Shown here: positions 32,271-40,054 of the stretch, piece after piece
Position numbering within the stretch: position 1 is the first letter of the stretch
Layout: every line of letters begins with the position of its first letter
Origin: Chryseobacterium phocaeense
GTDB lineage: Bacteria > Bacteroidota > Bacteroidia > Flavobacteriales > Weeksellaceae
Length of the DNA: 64,000 nt
Assembly (NCBI RefSeq): GCF_900169075.1
Contig: NZ_LT827015.1
Location: forward strand, 2,620,158-2,684,157
Direction: 5' to 3'
Program-made: the position numbers and the translations under genes
The notes under the pieces: generated by a model
The model's input: only the letters and a program-made list of their open reading frames with translations
Database searches by the model: none
Told to the model about the DNA's origin: nothing

Positions 32271-33602
32271 ATGGAACAAAAAAAAATACTGATCATCACC
32301 TATTACTGGCCTCCTGCGGGAGGTCCTGGTGTTCAGAGATGGCTGAAGTTTGCAAAATACCTGCCTGATTTTGGCTGGAATCCTGTGATCTATACTCCCG
32401 AAAATCCAAGCTATCCTCTACTCGATGAAAGTCTTCTGACAGACGTTCCGCAAAACATAGAGATCGTAAAAACCAAAATATGGGAACCTTACCAGCTGGC
32501 TGAAAAGCTGAATAAAAGCAATAAAAAATTTAAAGCCGGACAGTTTGATGTCGGGAAAAACCAAAGCTGGAAATCCAGACTTTCCATCTGGGTACGAGGA
32601 AACTTTTTCATTCCGGATGCCCGGGTATTCTGGGTAAAACCCTCCATTAAATTTTTAGAACAGTATTTAAAAGAAAATAAAATAGAAGTGGTGGTGACTT
32701 CCGGTCCGCCCCACTCTCTTCATATGATAGGCCTGGGTCTTAAAAAGAAATTCCCGGATCTGAAATGGATTGCAGATTTCCGTGACCCATGGACTGAAAT
32801 TTCTTACTACAAACACCTAAAGCTTACCAAAAGCTCCGACAGAAAGCACCGTCAGCTGGAAAGTGCTGTTTTTAAAAATGCGGACATCACTCTGGCCACC
32901 AGCTATACCGATGCGGAGAATTTCAGGAAGGCAGGTGCGAATGCAGTTTGTATTACGAATGGATTTGATGAAAGCGATGCTTCTACTCCGCTCAGCGTGA
33001 CAGGCGAAAGGACGAATGTGCAAAAGGGCGAAAAGGCAAATCAGCCAATCAGCGGGTCTTTTACATTGAGCTATATTGGGGTGCTTGAACAGCTGCGGAA
33101 CCCTGAGAATCTCTGGAAGGTACTGGATGAGTTGGTTAAGAAAAATAAAGATTTTGCCGATAATTTTACGCTGAAATTTGCAGGAAGAGTGGATGATAAG
33201 ATTCTTCAAACTATTGAAAATTCAAGTCTGAAAAACCACATCCTGAACCTGGGCTATATTTCCCATGATAAAGCGGTGGAAGAAATGGCCAGCTCAGATC
33301 TTCTGCTGATCACCAATTTCCCCAATGAATCGTCGAAAGGGATTATCCCCGGTAAAATTTTTGAGTATCTCGCAACCGGAAAACAGATTATTTCTTTTGG
33401 TCCGGATGAAGCAGATGTTTCAAAAATCCTTACTGAAACCAGTGCCGGAAAACATTTTGGCTATGAAGATTCTAAAGTTGTTAGAGATTTTATCCTGGAG
33501 AAATTTGAACTTTGGAAAAATGGAAGTCTTATTGAAAACACTCAGAATATTGAGCAGTTTTCCAGAAAAAATCTGACTAAAAAACTGGTTGAGATTTTAT
33601 AA
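32271..33602 (+). CDS. Family 4-type glycosyltransferase with a repeat-derived insertion
   Basis: 443-residue GT-B glycosyltransferase. N-terminal acceptor domain: ILIITYYWPPAGGPGVQRWL, GNFFIPDARVFWVKP, VVTSGPPHSLHMIGL and IADFRDPWTE. C-terminal nucleotide-sugar domain: FTLSYIGVLEQLRNPENLW, HILNLGYISHDKAVEEM and SSKGIIPGKIFEYLATGK (the E of the nucleotide-binding EX7E region). Between the domains residues about 236-260 (DASTPLSVTGERTNVQKGEK and on) are encoded by pieces of two intergenic repeat families, so this linker is not ancestral. The frame is kept and the enzyme is probably functional. The donor and acceptor sugars are unknown. Confidence 0.88.
   Translation: MEQKKILIITYYWPPAGGPGVQRWLKFAKYLPDFGWNPVIYTPENPSYPLLDESLLTDVPQNIEIVKTKIWEPYQLAEKLNKSNKKFKAGQFDVGKNQSWKSRLSIWVRGNFFIPDARVFWVKPSIKFLEQYLKENKIEVVVTSGPPHSLHMIGLGLKKKFPDLKWIADFRDPWTEISYYKHLKLTKSSDRKHRQLESAVFKNADITLATSYTDAENFRKAGANAVCITNGFDESDASTPLSVTGERTNVQKGEKANQPISGSFTLSYIGVLEQLRNPENLWKVLDELVKKNKDFADNFTLKFAGRVDDKILQTIENSSLKNHILNLGYISHDKAVEEMASSDLLLITNFPNESSKGIIPGKIFEYLATGKQIISFGPDEADVSKILTETSAGKHFGYEDSKVVRDFILEKFELWKNGSLIENTQNIEQFSRKNLTKKLVEIL
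32977..33041. repeat. Repeat fragments translated inside the glycosyltransferase gene
   Basis: 32977-33001 matches the ATGCTTCGACTCCGCTCAGC word found at 34733-34757 with two or three mismatches. 33003-33041 matches the GGCAAAAAGGCGAAAGGGCA family at 1212-1246 (for example 20 of 23 positions over TGCAAAAGGGCGAAAAGGCA and the following three bases). Confidence 0.8.
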
Positions 33603-34770
33603 TCATTCGCGCAGATTGGGCTGATTATGCAGATTTTATATTTGAACCATTAAGATTAATGAAGAAGTTAAGATGCATTAAGAAAATCTGATAGATTTTT
33701 AAGACACTAATGTTTAAAGCAAAGCTCAGCTTAATATTCTTAAAAACTTAATGAGATCTTAATGGTTAAAAAATAAAATTTTCAGATAATAAAACAATGC
33801 TTCGACTCCGTCGCTGGTTAAGTACGTAATTGAAACGTACACTTAATAGAATCGATCAAAGATTGATTTCACCTTAGCTACCTTAAATCTGAATAGAGAA
33901 GCATAAACCTTTGCGTAAAAAAATCTCGCAGATTGAGCTGATTATGCAGATTTTATATTTGAACCATTAAGATTAATGAAGAAGTTAAGATTCATTAAGA
34001 AAATCTGATAGATTTTTAAGACACTAATGTTTAAAGCAAAGCTCAGCTTAATATTCTAAAAACCTTATGAGATCTTAATGGTTAAAAAATAAAATTTTCA
34101 GATAATAAAACAATGCTTCGACTCCGTCGCTGGTTAAGTACGTAATTGAAACGTACACTTAATAGAAGCGATAAAAGATTGATTTCACCTTAGCTACCTT
34201 AAATCTGAATAGAGAAGCATAAACCTTTGCGTAAAAAAATCTCGCAGATTGAGCTGATTATGCAGATTTTATATTTGAACCATTAAGATTAATGAAGAAG
34301 TTAAGATTCATTAAGAAAATCTGATAGATTTTTAAGACACTAATGTTTAAAGCAAAGCTCAGCTTAATATTCTAAAAACCTTATGAGATCTTAATGGTTA
34401 AAAAATAAAATTTTCAGATAATAAAACAATGCTTCGACTCCGTCGCTGGTTAAGTACGTAATTGAAACGTACACTTAATAGAATCGATCAAAGATTGATT
34501 TCACCTTAGCTACCTTAAATCTGAATAGAGAAGCATAAACCTTTGCGTAAAAAAATCTCGCAGATTGAGCTGATTATGCAGATTTTATTTGAACCATTAA
34601 GATTAATGAAGAAGTTAAGATTCATTAAGAAAATCTGATAGATTTTTAAGACACTAATGCTTAAAGCAAAGCTCAGCTTAATATTCTTAAAAACTTAATG
34701 AGATCTTAATGGTTTAAGATTCATATAATAAAAATGCTTCGACTCCGCTCAGCATGACCGTCCCAAAACA
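33603..34770. repeat. Tandem array of 316-bp noncoding repeats (about 3.6 copies)
   Basis: The word GCAGATTGRGCTGATTATGC occurs at 33611, 33928, 34244 and 34560, giving periods of 317, 316 and 316. Units 2 and 3 are nearly identical and the fourth breaks off near 34757 inside the GCTTCGACTCCG block. Each unit contains an internal inverted repeat (GAACCATTAAGAT and ATCTTAATGGTT), a GCTTCGACTCCG word, a GGTTAAGTACGTAATTGAAA block and CTTTGCGTAAAAAAA. No ORF of note. The array occupies almost the whole 1250-bp gap between the glycosyltransferase and the next gene. Confidence 0.92.
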
Positions 34771-34822
34771 TTTCTATATAATTTATGCATTGTCATTGTG
34801 AGCGGAGCCGAAGCATTTTATT
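34731..34822. repeat. GCTTCGACTCCGCTCAGC inverted pair at the end of the array
   Basis: Left arm AAATGCTTCGACTCCGCTCA at about 34733-34757 and right arm TGAGCGGAGCCGAAGCATTT at about 34799-34818 are complementary, forming a roughly 25-bp stem around a 40-base AT-rich loop. This is a common palindromic word in Flavobacteriia, possibly a bidirectional terminator for the convergent genes. Confidence 0.8.
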
Positions 34823-34856
34823 GTAATCCGGCGTTGATTTAGTTATAATTAATTTT

Positions 34857-35510
34857 CTAAATCGTCCACTGATCATTAACAACCGCTATCAGATATTGTT
34901 TTCCTTCAAATTCTTCAAATACAAAACGAAGAGTTTTCCAATCCATATCCGCGTTTTTATCCGTTCCTTTTATATAGTTTTCTGTGAAGTTTTTACCGGG
35001 ATAAGTTTTCTGTAAATTATTCAGGGAATTTCCTTCACGAAGAAATTTATTTAATGAATATTGTGATGCTGTGAAATCTTTAGAGAAAACCCACTTTGTT
35101 AAATATTCATTGATCGTCACTTTGTACGGATCTCCCGAACCATCCATCGCTCCCCAGGTAAATAAGGTTTTTGTCGGCAGGTTTTTCTCAAAATCGGCTT
35201 TAGAAAAATGGGTCGCTTCGCCTGGGTCCACAAAACCGTACATAGAGAAACTTATTCCTTTTTCCGGATGAATAAATGACGCAAAAGTCTTGTAATCTTT
35301 ATTTTTTAACGCGAGCAGAATATCATCATTCGTCTTTTTTATAGCCGCCACATCCGTTTTCTTTTTCTCAGCTTCCGCTTCCTTATTTTTTTCTTTCGCT
35401 ACCGTCATGGAATCTATCACATTGGGAACCGGTTTTTCGGGATTTTTTTTACATGTGGTAAGCAGGGACAGGATGAATATTGGAATAATGAGCTTTTTCA
35501 TTTTTTTCAA
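34857..35510 (-). CDS. Lipoprotein of unknown function
   Basis: 217-residue lipoprotein (MKKMKKLIIPIFILSLLTTC, Cys20). After a Lys/Glu-rich helical spacer (residues 38-58), the rest includes LLALKNKDYKTFASFIHPEK, FVDPGEATHFSK and LRFVFEEFEGKQYLIAVVND, a pattern like NTF2/SnoaL-type folds (a helical start then strands). That fold guess is weak. No operon partner; the next gene is divergent. Confidence 0.7.
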   Translation of the reverse strand: MKKMKKLIIPIFILSLLTTCKKNPEKPVPNVIDSMTVAKEKNKEAEAEKKKTDVAAIKKTNDDILLALKNKDYKTFASFIHPEKGISFSMYGFVDPGEATHFSKADFEKNLPTKTLFTWGAMDGSGDPYKVTINEYLTKWVFSKDFTASQYSLNKFLREGNSLNNLQKTYPGKNFTENYIKGTDKNADMDWKTLRFVFEEFEGKQYLIAVVNDQWTI

Positions 35511-35608
35511 TTTTTTAATTCAAAAGAAACACCAAAACCGGTGCCAATGCCATCGTTTCAATAGATAAGTTCTGTTACCTGTTTTACGCTTAATACAGTG
35601 GTTTTAAG

Positions 35609-35616
35609 TAAATTTG
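35609..35616 (+). promoter_or_regulatory. -7 element directly at the ypdA-like start
   Basis: TAAATTTG matches TAnnTTTG and ends 3 bases before the ATG at 35620, so transcription would begin at or next to the start codon (possible leaderless mRNA). No clear -33 box. Confidence 0.45.
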
Positions 35617-35619
35617 TGT

Positions 35620-36585
35620 ATGGAAATTTTAGACATCCTTATTATCGGAGGCGGACCTATCGGTCTTAACTGTGCACTCGAAGCCAAAAAAAATAATCTG
35701 ACGTATCTGATCATAGAAAAGGGAACCATTGTCAACTCTTTATACCATTATCCTTTGTATATGCGATTTTTCTCTACGGCAGAAAAACTGGAGATAGACG
35801 GTATTCCTTTTATTTCTACAGCTCCAAAGCCCGGCCGTCAGGAAGCACTGGAGTATTATCAGGGAATTGCGAGACAAAGGGAAATTAATATCAACCTCTA
35901 TGAAAAAGTGCTGAAAGTTTCTAAAACCGGGGAGATTTTTGATATTGAAACCTCGAAATCCACATATAAAGCCAAAAACGTCGTGATTTCCACCGGGTTC
36001 TATGATATTCCCAACCTCATGAATGTTCCGGGTGAAAACCTTCCGAAAGTGAAACATTATTATACAGAACCCTATCCTTATGCAAAGCAGAAAGTGGTGG
36101 TGGTAGGTTCCAGCAATTCCGCTGTAGATGCCGCCCTTGAAACCTACAGAAAAGGAGCAGATGTAACGATGATCATCCGTCATTCCGAAATCTCGAAAAG
36201 CGTAAAATATTGGGTAAAACCGGATATTGAAAACCGGATTGCAGAAGGGAGCATCAAAGCCAGTTTCAATTCAGAGATTGTAGAAATTACAGAAAATTCT
36301 GTTATTTTTAAAGATAAAAACGGACAGACCAGAGAAATTGAAAATGATTTTGTCCTTGCGCTGACCGGCTACCTTCCCGATTTTGAATTCTTAAAAAACT
36401 CCGGGATAGAATTACAGGGCGACTGTATGAATCCGCTGTACCACCCTGAAACCATGGAAACCAATATTCCGAATTTATACCTGGCCGGCGTTGTTTGCGG
36501 AGGAAAAGACACACACCTCTGGTTTATAGAAAACTCACGGATTCATGCGGAAATGATTGTGGGGCATATTGTTTCGGGGAAATAG
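35620..36585 (+). CDS. YpdA family FAD/NAD(P)-dependent oxidoreductase (putative bacillithiol disulfide reductase)
   Basis: 321-residue flavoprotein. Residues 5-35 hold the FAD Rossmann motif (ILIIGGGPIGLNCALEAKKN), residues about 165-180 the NADPH motif (VVVVGSSNSAVDAALETYRK), and ALTGYLPDFEFLK plus PNLYLAGVVCGGKDTHLWF near the end. No CxxC active site is present, as in YpdA, which reduces bacillithiol disulfide without a dithiol pair. A TTG two codons upstream is possible, but ATG 35620 fits the family. Strong at family level; the bacillithiol role depends on the host making it. Confidence 0.87.
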   Translation: MEILDILIIGGGPIGLNCALEAKKNNLTYLIIEKGTIVNSLYHYPLYMRFFSTAEKLEIDGIPFISTAPKPGRQEALEYYQGIARQREININLYEKVLKVSKTGEIFDIETSKSTYKAKNVVISTGFYDIPNLMNVPGENLPKVKHYYTEPYPYAKQKVVVVGSSNSAVDAALETYRKGADVTMIIRHSEISKSVKYWVKPDIENRIAEGSIKASFNSEIVEITENSVIFKDKNGQTREIENDFVLALTGYLPDFEFLKNSGIELQGDCMNPLYHPETMETNIPNLYLAGVVCGGKDTHLWFIENSRIHAEMIVGHIVSGK

Positions 36586-36621
36586 ATATCAGATACGAAG
36601 ACATAGGATTTCAGACTAAAA

Positions 36622-36698
36622 AAATCTGCCTGATCTGCTAAATCAGCGTGAGCAAAAAATATCTTAACTCTCGCAGATTTAGCAGATCAGGCGGATTT
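36622..36698. repeat. Palindromic CTGATCTGCTAAATC element
   Basis: Left arm AAATCTGCCTGATCTGCTAA (36622 on) is complementary to the right arm ending AGCAGATCAGGCGGATTT (to 36697), forming a stem of about 28 bp with few mismatches. It shares the CTCGCAGATT core with the 316-bp array units. Confidence 0.8.
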
Positions 36699-36802
36699 AA
36701 ATTCAAACCAATTATATTTTAGATTTATAGTCTTTCTAACTCTCAAACACTAAAGCACTTTAAACCTAAAATGCTCCCACTCCCAAACACTCAAACCCGG
36801 AA

Positions 36803-37465
36803 CTACTTCTTTTTAAGCATCCAGGGAATCACAAAGTAAAATGCCACCGCAATACAGATTCCCAATATTCCCGTTCCTATCCACAAGGTATTGAAGCCTA
36901 GTTTATCGGCTGTCAGGGTTCCTACGTAAGGAGTAATGATAAAGGCCAGGGCTACTGATATTCCGTTCAGCCCCATATAAGCGCCTTTGTTGTTTTCACC
37001 GGAACGCAATGCTGTTATGGTTGATATAAACGGAAGGGTCCAGATCTCTCCGATACAAAGCAGGGTCATGGAAACCACAAGAGTAAGTATGGAATAATCA
37101 GAAGCCAGCATCGCATAGGAAACTCCACATAATACGGTTCCTAAAAACAGGGTTAGTGCCAGGCTGAAATATTTTTCTGCAATCTGTACAAAACCCATCT
37201 CGAGCAGTACGATCAGAAAACCGCTGTAACCGAGAATATAACCGATATTCTGCTGACTTAAATGCACCGTATCTTTATAAAAAATAGTCAGCGTACTGAA
37301 CAACTGGAAAAAGCAGATGGAGAACAGCATACAAATGAAGCTGTACAGGAGAAATTTTCCGTCGCGGTAAGGTGAATTTTCTTTTTTAATGACAACCGCT
37401 TCTTTTACTTTCTTTGATTTTAATGTGGCAAGCTTATTTCGTTTTCCGAAGAAACGGATATACAT
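36803..37465 (-). CDS. MFS transporter, C-terminal half (split gene)
   Basis: 220 residues holding the central loop (FFGKRNKLATLKSKKVKEA) and six membrane segments of a major-facilitator transporter. Its ATG overlaps the TAA of the N-terminal half (sequence TAATG), and the frames differ by one. Together the two halves make 403 residues, the normal MFS length. One extra A (GGAATAATG instead of GGATAATG) would fuse them as ...LLAG-I-MYIRFFGK..., so this is either a one-base deletion or a coupled two-polypeptide transporter. The substrate is unknown (drug/proton antiporter-like). Confidence 0.75.
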   Translation of the reverse strand: MYIRFFGKRNKLATLKSKKVKEAVVIKKENSPYRDGKFLLYSFICMLFSICFFQLFSTLTIFYKDTVHLSQQNIGYILGYSGFLIVLLEMGFVQIAEKYFSLALTLFLGTVLCGVSYAMLASDYSILTLVVSMTLLCIGEIWTLPFISTITALRSGENNKGAYMGLNGISVALAFIITPYVGTLTADKLGFNTLWIGTGILGICIAVAFYFVIPWMLKKK

Positions 37466-38016
37466 TATCCCGCCAACAAAGCGGCCAGAGCATTGGTAAA
37501 AAATAAAAATTCATAAGAAATAGCAGATAAAATCCCGCCCAACGCCGGGCCAATGGAAAATCCAAGATTCACTGCCATCCGGTTTAAGGAAAATGCCCTG
37601 GTAATATTTTCCGGTCTTGCATATTTAGTGATCGCTACAGAGTTTGCAGGACGGAATGTCTCGCTTACAATACTCTGAATCAGAATAATGGAAGCCAGTC
37701 CCACTTCTGTTTTAAAGAGCGGAATCATGCAGAATAAGGGCACACTCAAAAGTAAGCTTAAGCTTTGAACACGGTATTCTCCGATTTTATCGGTAATTAA
37801 CCCTCCCAGCCATGAGCCTAATACAGAGCCAATTCCAAAAAAGCTTAACACAATTCCTGAATTTTCAATACTGAAATGAAGATGTGCCGTCATGTACACA
37901 CCCAAAAAAGGAAGTACCATGGAACCGGCCCGGTTGATCAGCATCACCAATGCCAACATCCAGCTTTCTTCCGAGAGTCCTTTAAAAGAACCCGTATATA
38001 CGCTAATGAGTTTCAC
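37465..38016 (-). CDS. MFS transporter, N-terminal half (split gene)
   Basis: 183 residues with the first six membrane segments and the cytoplasmic loop 2-3 motif GSWLGGLITDKIGEYRVQSL (MFS motif A region). It ends at TAA immediately after helix 6 (ALAALLAG). See the C-terminal half for the junction. No terminator or promoter lies between the two. Confidence 0.75.
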   Translation of the reverse strand: MKLISVYTGSFKGLSEESWMLALVMLINRAGSMVLPFLGVYMTAHLHFSIENSGIVLSFFGIGSVLGSWLGGLITDKIGEYRVQSLSLLLSVPLFCMIPLFKTEVGLASIILIQSIVSETFRPANSVAITKYARPENITRAFSLNRMAVNLGFSIGPALGGILSAISYEFLFFTNALAALLAG

Positions 38017-38173
38017 AATATTTATTTTTTGGAGAAGATTGAGTGCTGTGCAAAATTAGATAAATCGGGTTACAACTCCCTTCAAAAGGCACTTTTTTTA
38101 TCAATCATACTCATAGGGATTAAGATATAACACTAAAGAATGAATTAACATAAGCCATAGATTCTTCAGATTT

Positions 38174-38212
38174 TTTCAAAAAAAAAGCAGGACTTCTGGA
38201 AGTCCTGCTTTT
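38174..38212 (-). terminator. Terminator of glnS
   Basis: Perfect 13-bp stem AAAAGCAGGACTT/AAGTCCTGCTTTT with loop CTGG, followed on the minus strand by a long T run. Confidence 0.9.
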
Positions 38213-38233
38213 ATATAGTAATAATAGCTAAGA

Positions 38234-39907
38234 TTATTCCGGTTTATAAGAATCTTTCAAAGTTACCGTACGGTTAAATACCAGATTGGAGTCTGTAGAA
38301 TCCTGATCTTTTGTAAAGTACCCGATTCTCTGGAACTGAAGGGGTTCTCCCACTGCGACGTCTTTAAGAGTCGGTTCCGCAAATCCTTTGATGGTAGTTA
38401 CCGATTCCGGATTGATGAAGTTCAGGAAATCTACATCTTTCTCAGCGTCAGGCTGTTCCACTGTGAAAAGTTTTTCATAGATCCTTACATCTACCGGGAT
38501 CGCATGGGTAGCAGAAACCCAATGCAGGGTTCCTTTCACTTTTCTTAAGCTTTCTTCGGTTCCGCTTCCGGATTTACTCTTTTCATCGTAGGTAGCATAA
38601 ATGGTGGTGATCTCACCGTTCTCGTCCTTCTCTACTCTTTCCGCCTTAATGATGTAAGCTGATTTTAAACGGACTTCTCCGCCTAATTTAAGTCTGAAGA
38701 ATTTATTATTTGCTTCTTCTTTGAAATCTTCTCTTTCAATATATAATTCTCTTGAAAAAGGAATTTCTCTTGTTCCTGCATTTTCCTGTTCAGGATTATT
38801 TTCAGTTTCAAGCCATTCTTCCTTCCCTTCAGGATAATTTTCGATGACAAGTTTTACAGGATCTACTACGGCCATGACACGTTTTGCAACCTTATTCAGG
38901 TCTTCGCGCACGCAGAAATCCAATAACTGGATCTCAATAAGGTTTTCTCTTTTGGCCACCCCCACTTTTTCAATGAAGTTCTTGATGGATGCCGGAGTGA
39001 ATCCTTTCCTTCTCATTCCTGAGATCGTAGGCATTCTCGGATCATCCCAACCAGTCACCGCTTTTTCAGCAACCAGCCTCTGAAGCTTTCTTTTGGAAGT
39101 GATCATATAAGACACATTCATTCTGGCAAATTCTCTCTGTTTCGGAGCGATCTTAGATTCGTCGTACACCTGATCCAGGTACCAGTTATAAAGAGGTCTG
39201 TGGTTTTCAAATTCCAATGAACATAATGAGTGGGAAACCTGCTCCAGATAATCGGATTCACCATGTGCCCAGTCGTACATCGGATAAATTTTCCATGCGG
39301 TACCGGTTCTGTGGTGAGGTCTTTTCAGGATTCTGTACATCACAGGATCACGTAAGTTCATATTCGGGGAAACCATATCGATCTGAGCACGAAGAGACAT
39401 GGAGCCTTCTTCAAACTCCCCGTTCTTCATTCTTTCAAAAAGATCAAGAGATTCTTCCACCGGACGGTTTCTGTACGGCGATTCTATTCCCGGCTCTGCA
39501 GGATTCTTTCTCTGTTCGGTGATCACTTCTGAAGGTTGTTCATCTACATAAGCTTTTCCTTCTTTGATCATCTGTACAGCCCACTCGTAAAGCTGCTGGA
39601 AGTAGTCGGATGCATACAGCTCTTTATCCCATTTGAAACCTAACCATTCAACGTCTTTTTTGATAGAATCCACGAATTCCTGTTCTTCTTTTTCAGGATT
39701 CGTGTCGTCGAAACGAAGGTTTACGGGAGCATTGTATTTTTCACCCAGGCCAAAGTTGATGCAGATAGCCTTTGTGTGGCCAATATGCAGGTATCCATTA
39801 GGTTCAGGGGGAAAACGGAAACGGATCTGATCTTTTTTCAGACCATTTGCCATGTCATCTTCAATAATTTGCTCAATAAAATTGAGTGATTTTTTTTCTT
39901 CTTCCAT
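38234..39907 (-). CDS. glnS: Glutaminyl-tRNA synthetase
   Basis: 557-residue class I synthetase charging tRNA-Gln. The HIGH motif lies in FRFPPEPNGYLHIGHTKAI, followed by NLRFDDTNPEKEEQEFVDSI (GlnRS/GluRS core). The KMSKS-like motif is seen as MITSKRKLQRLV. C-terminal beta-barrel anticodon domains follow (NKFFRLKLGGEVRLKSAYII, GTLHWVSATHAIPVDVRIYE). The length matches E. coli GlnS. It is a single-gene unit with its own terminator. Confidence 0.96.
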   Translation of the reverse strand: MEEEKKSLNFIEQIIEDDMANGLKKDQIRFRFPPEPNGYLHIGHTKAICINFGLGEKYNAPVNLRFDDTNPEKEEQEFVDSIKKDVEWLGFKWDKELYASDYFQQLYEWAVQMIKEGKAYVDEQPSEVITEQRKNPAEPGIESPYRNRPVEESLDLFERMKNGEFEEGSMSLRAQIDMVSPNMNLRDPVMYRILKRPHHRTGTAWKIYPMYDWAHGESDYLEQVSHSLCSLEFENHRPLYNWYLDQVYDESKIAPKQREFARMNVSYMITSKRKLQRLVAEKAVTGWDDPRMPTISGMRRKGFTPASIKNFIEKVGVAKRENLIEIQLLDFCVREDLNKVAKRVMAVVDPVKLVIENYPEGKEEWLETENNPEQENAGTREIPFSRELYIEREDFKEEANNKFFRLKLGGEVRLKSAYIIKAERVEKDENGEITTIYATYDEKSKSGSGTEESLRKVKGTLHWVSATHAIPVDVRIYEKLFTVEQPDAEKDVDFLNFINPESVTTIKGFAEPTLKDVAVGEPLQFQRIGYFTKDQDSTDSNLVFNRTVTLKDSYKPE

Positions 39908-39939
39908 TAAATTAGCTTTTACTTATAAAAAAAGTTACA

Positions 39940-39947
39940 CAAAGTTA
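39940..39947 (-). promoter_or_regulatory. -7 element for glnS
   Basis: On the minus strand TAACTTTG (exact TAnnTTTG), 32 bases upstream of the start codon; the -33 box is not clear. Confidence 0.5.
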
Positions 39948-40054
39948 CGGAAAATTTAGGGCTTACGAAAATGGTAATTTAAAAGCCCAACTGATGTTAA
40001 TTCAATATTTTTCATTAATTTAGGGAAAACTACGTACCTCTAAAATTCACAATT

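Noticed and set aside
33603..34770. Tandem repeats taken as a CRISPR array
   Set aside because: The period is 316 bp, the whole unit is repeated and there are no unique spacers; no cas genes are present.
35740..36183. 147-codon minus-strand ORF
   Set aside because: Shadow of the YpdA-like reductase gene.
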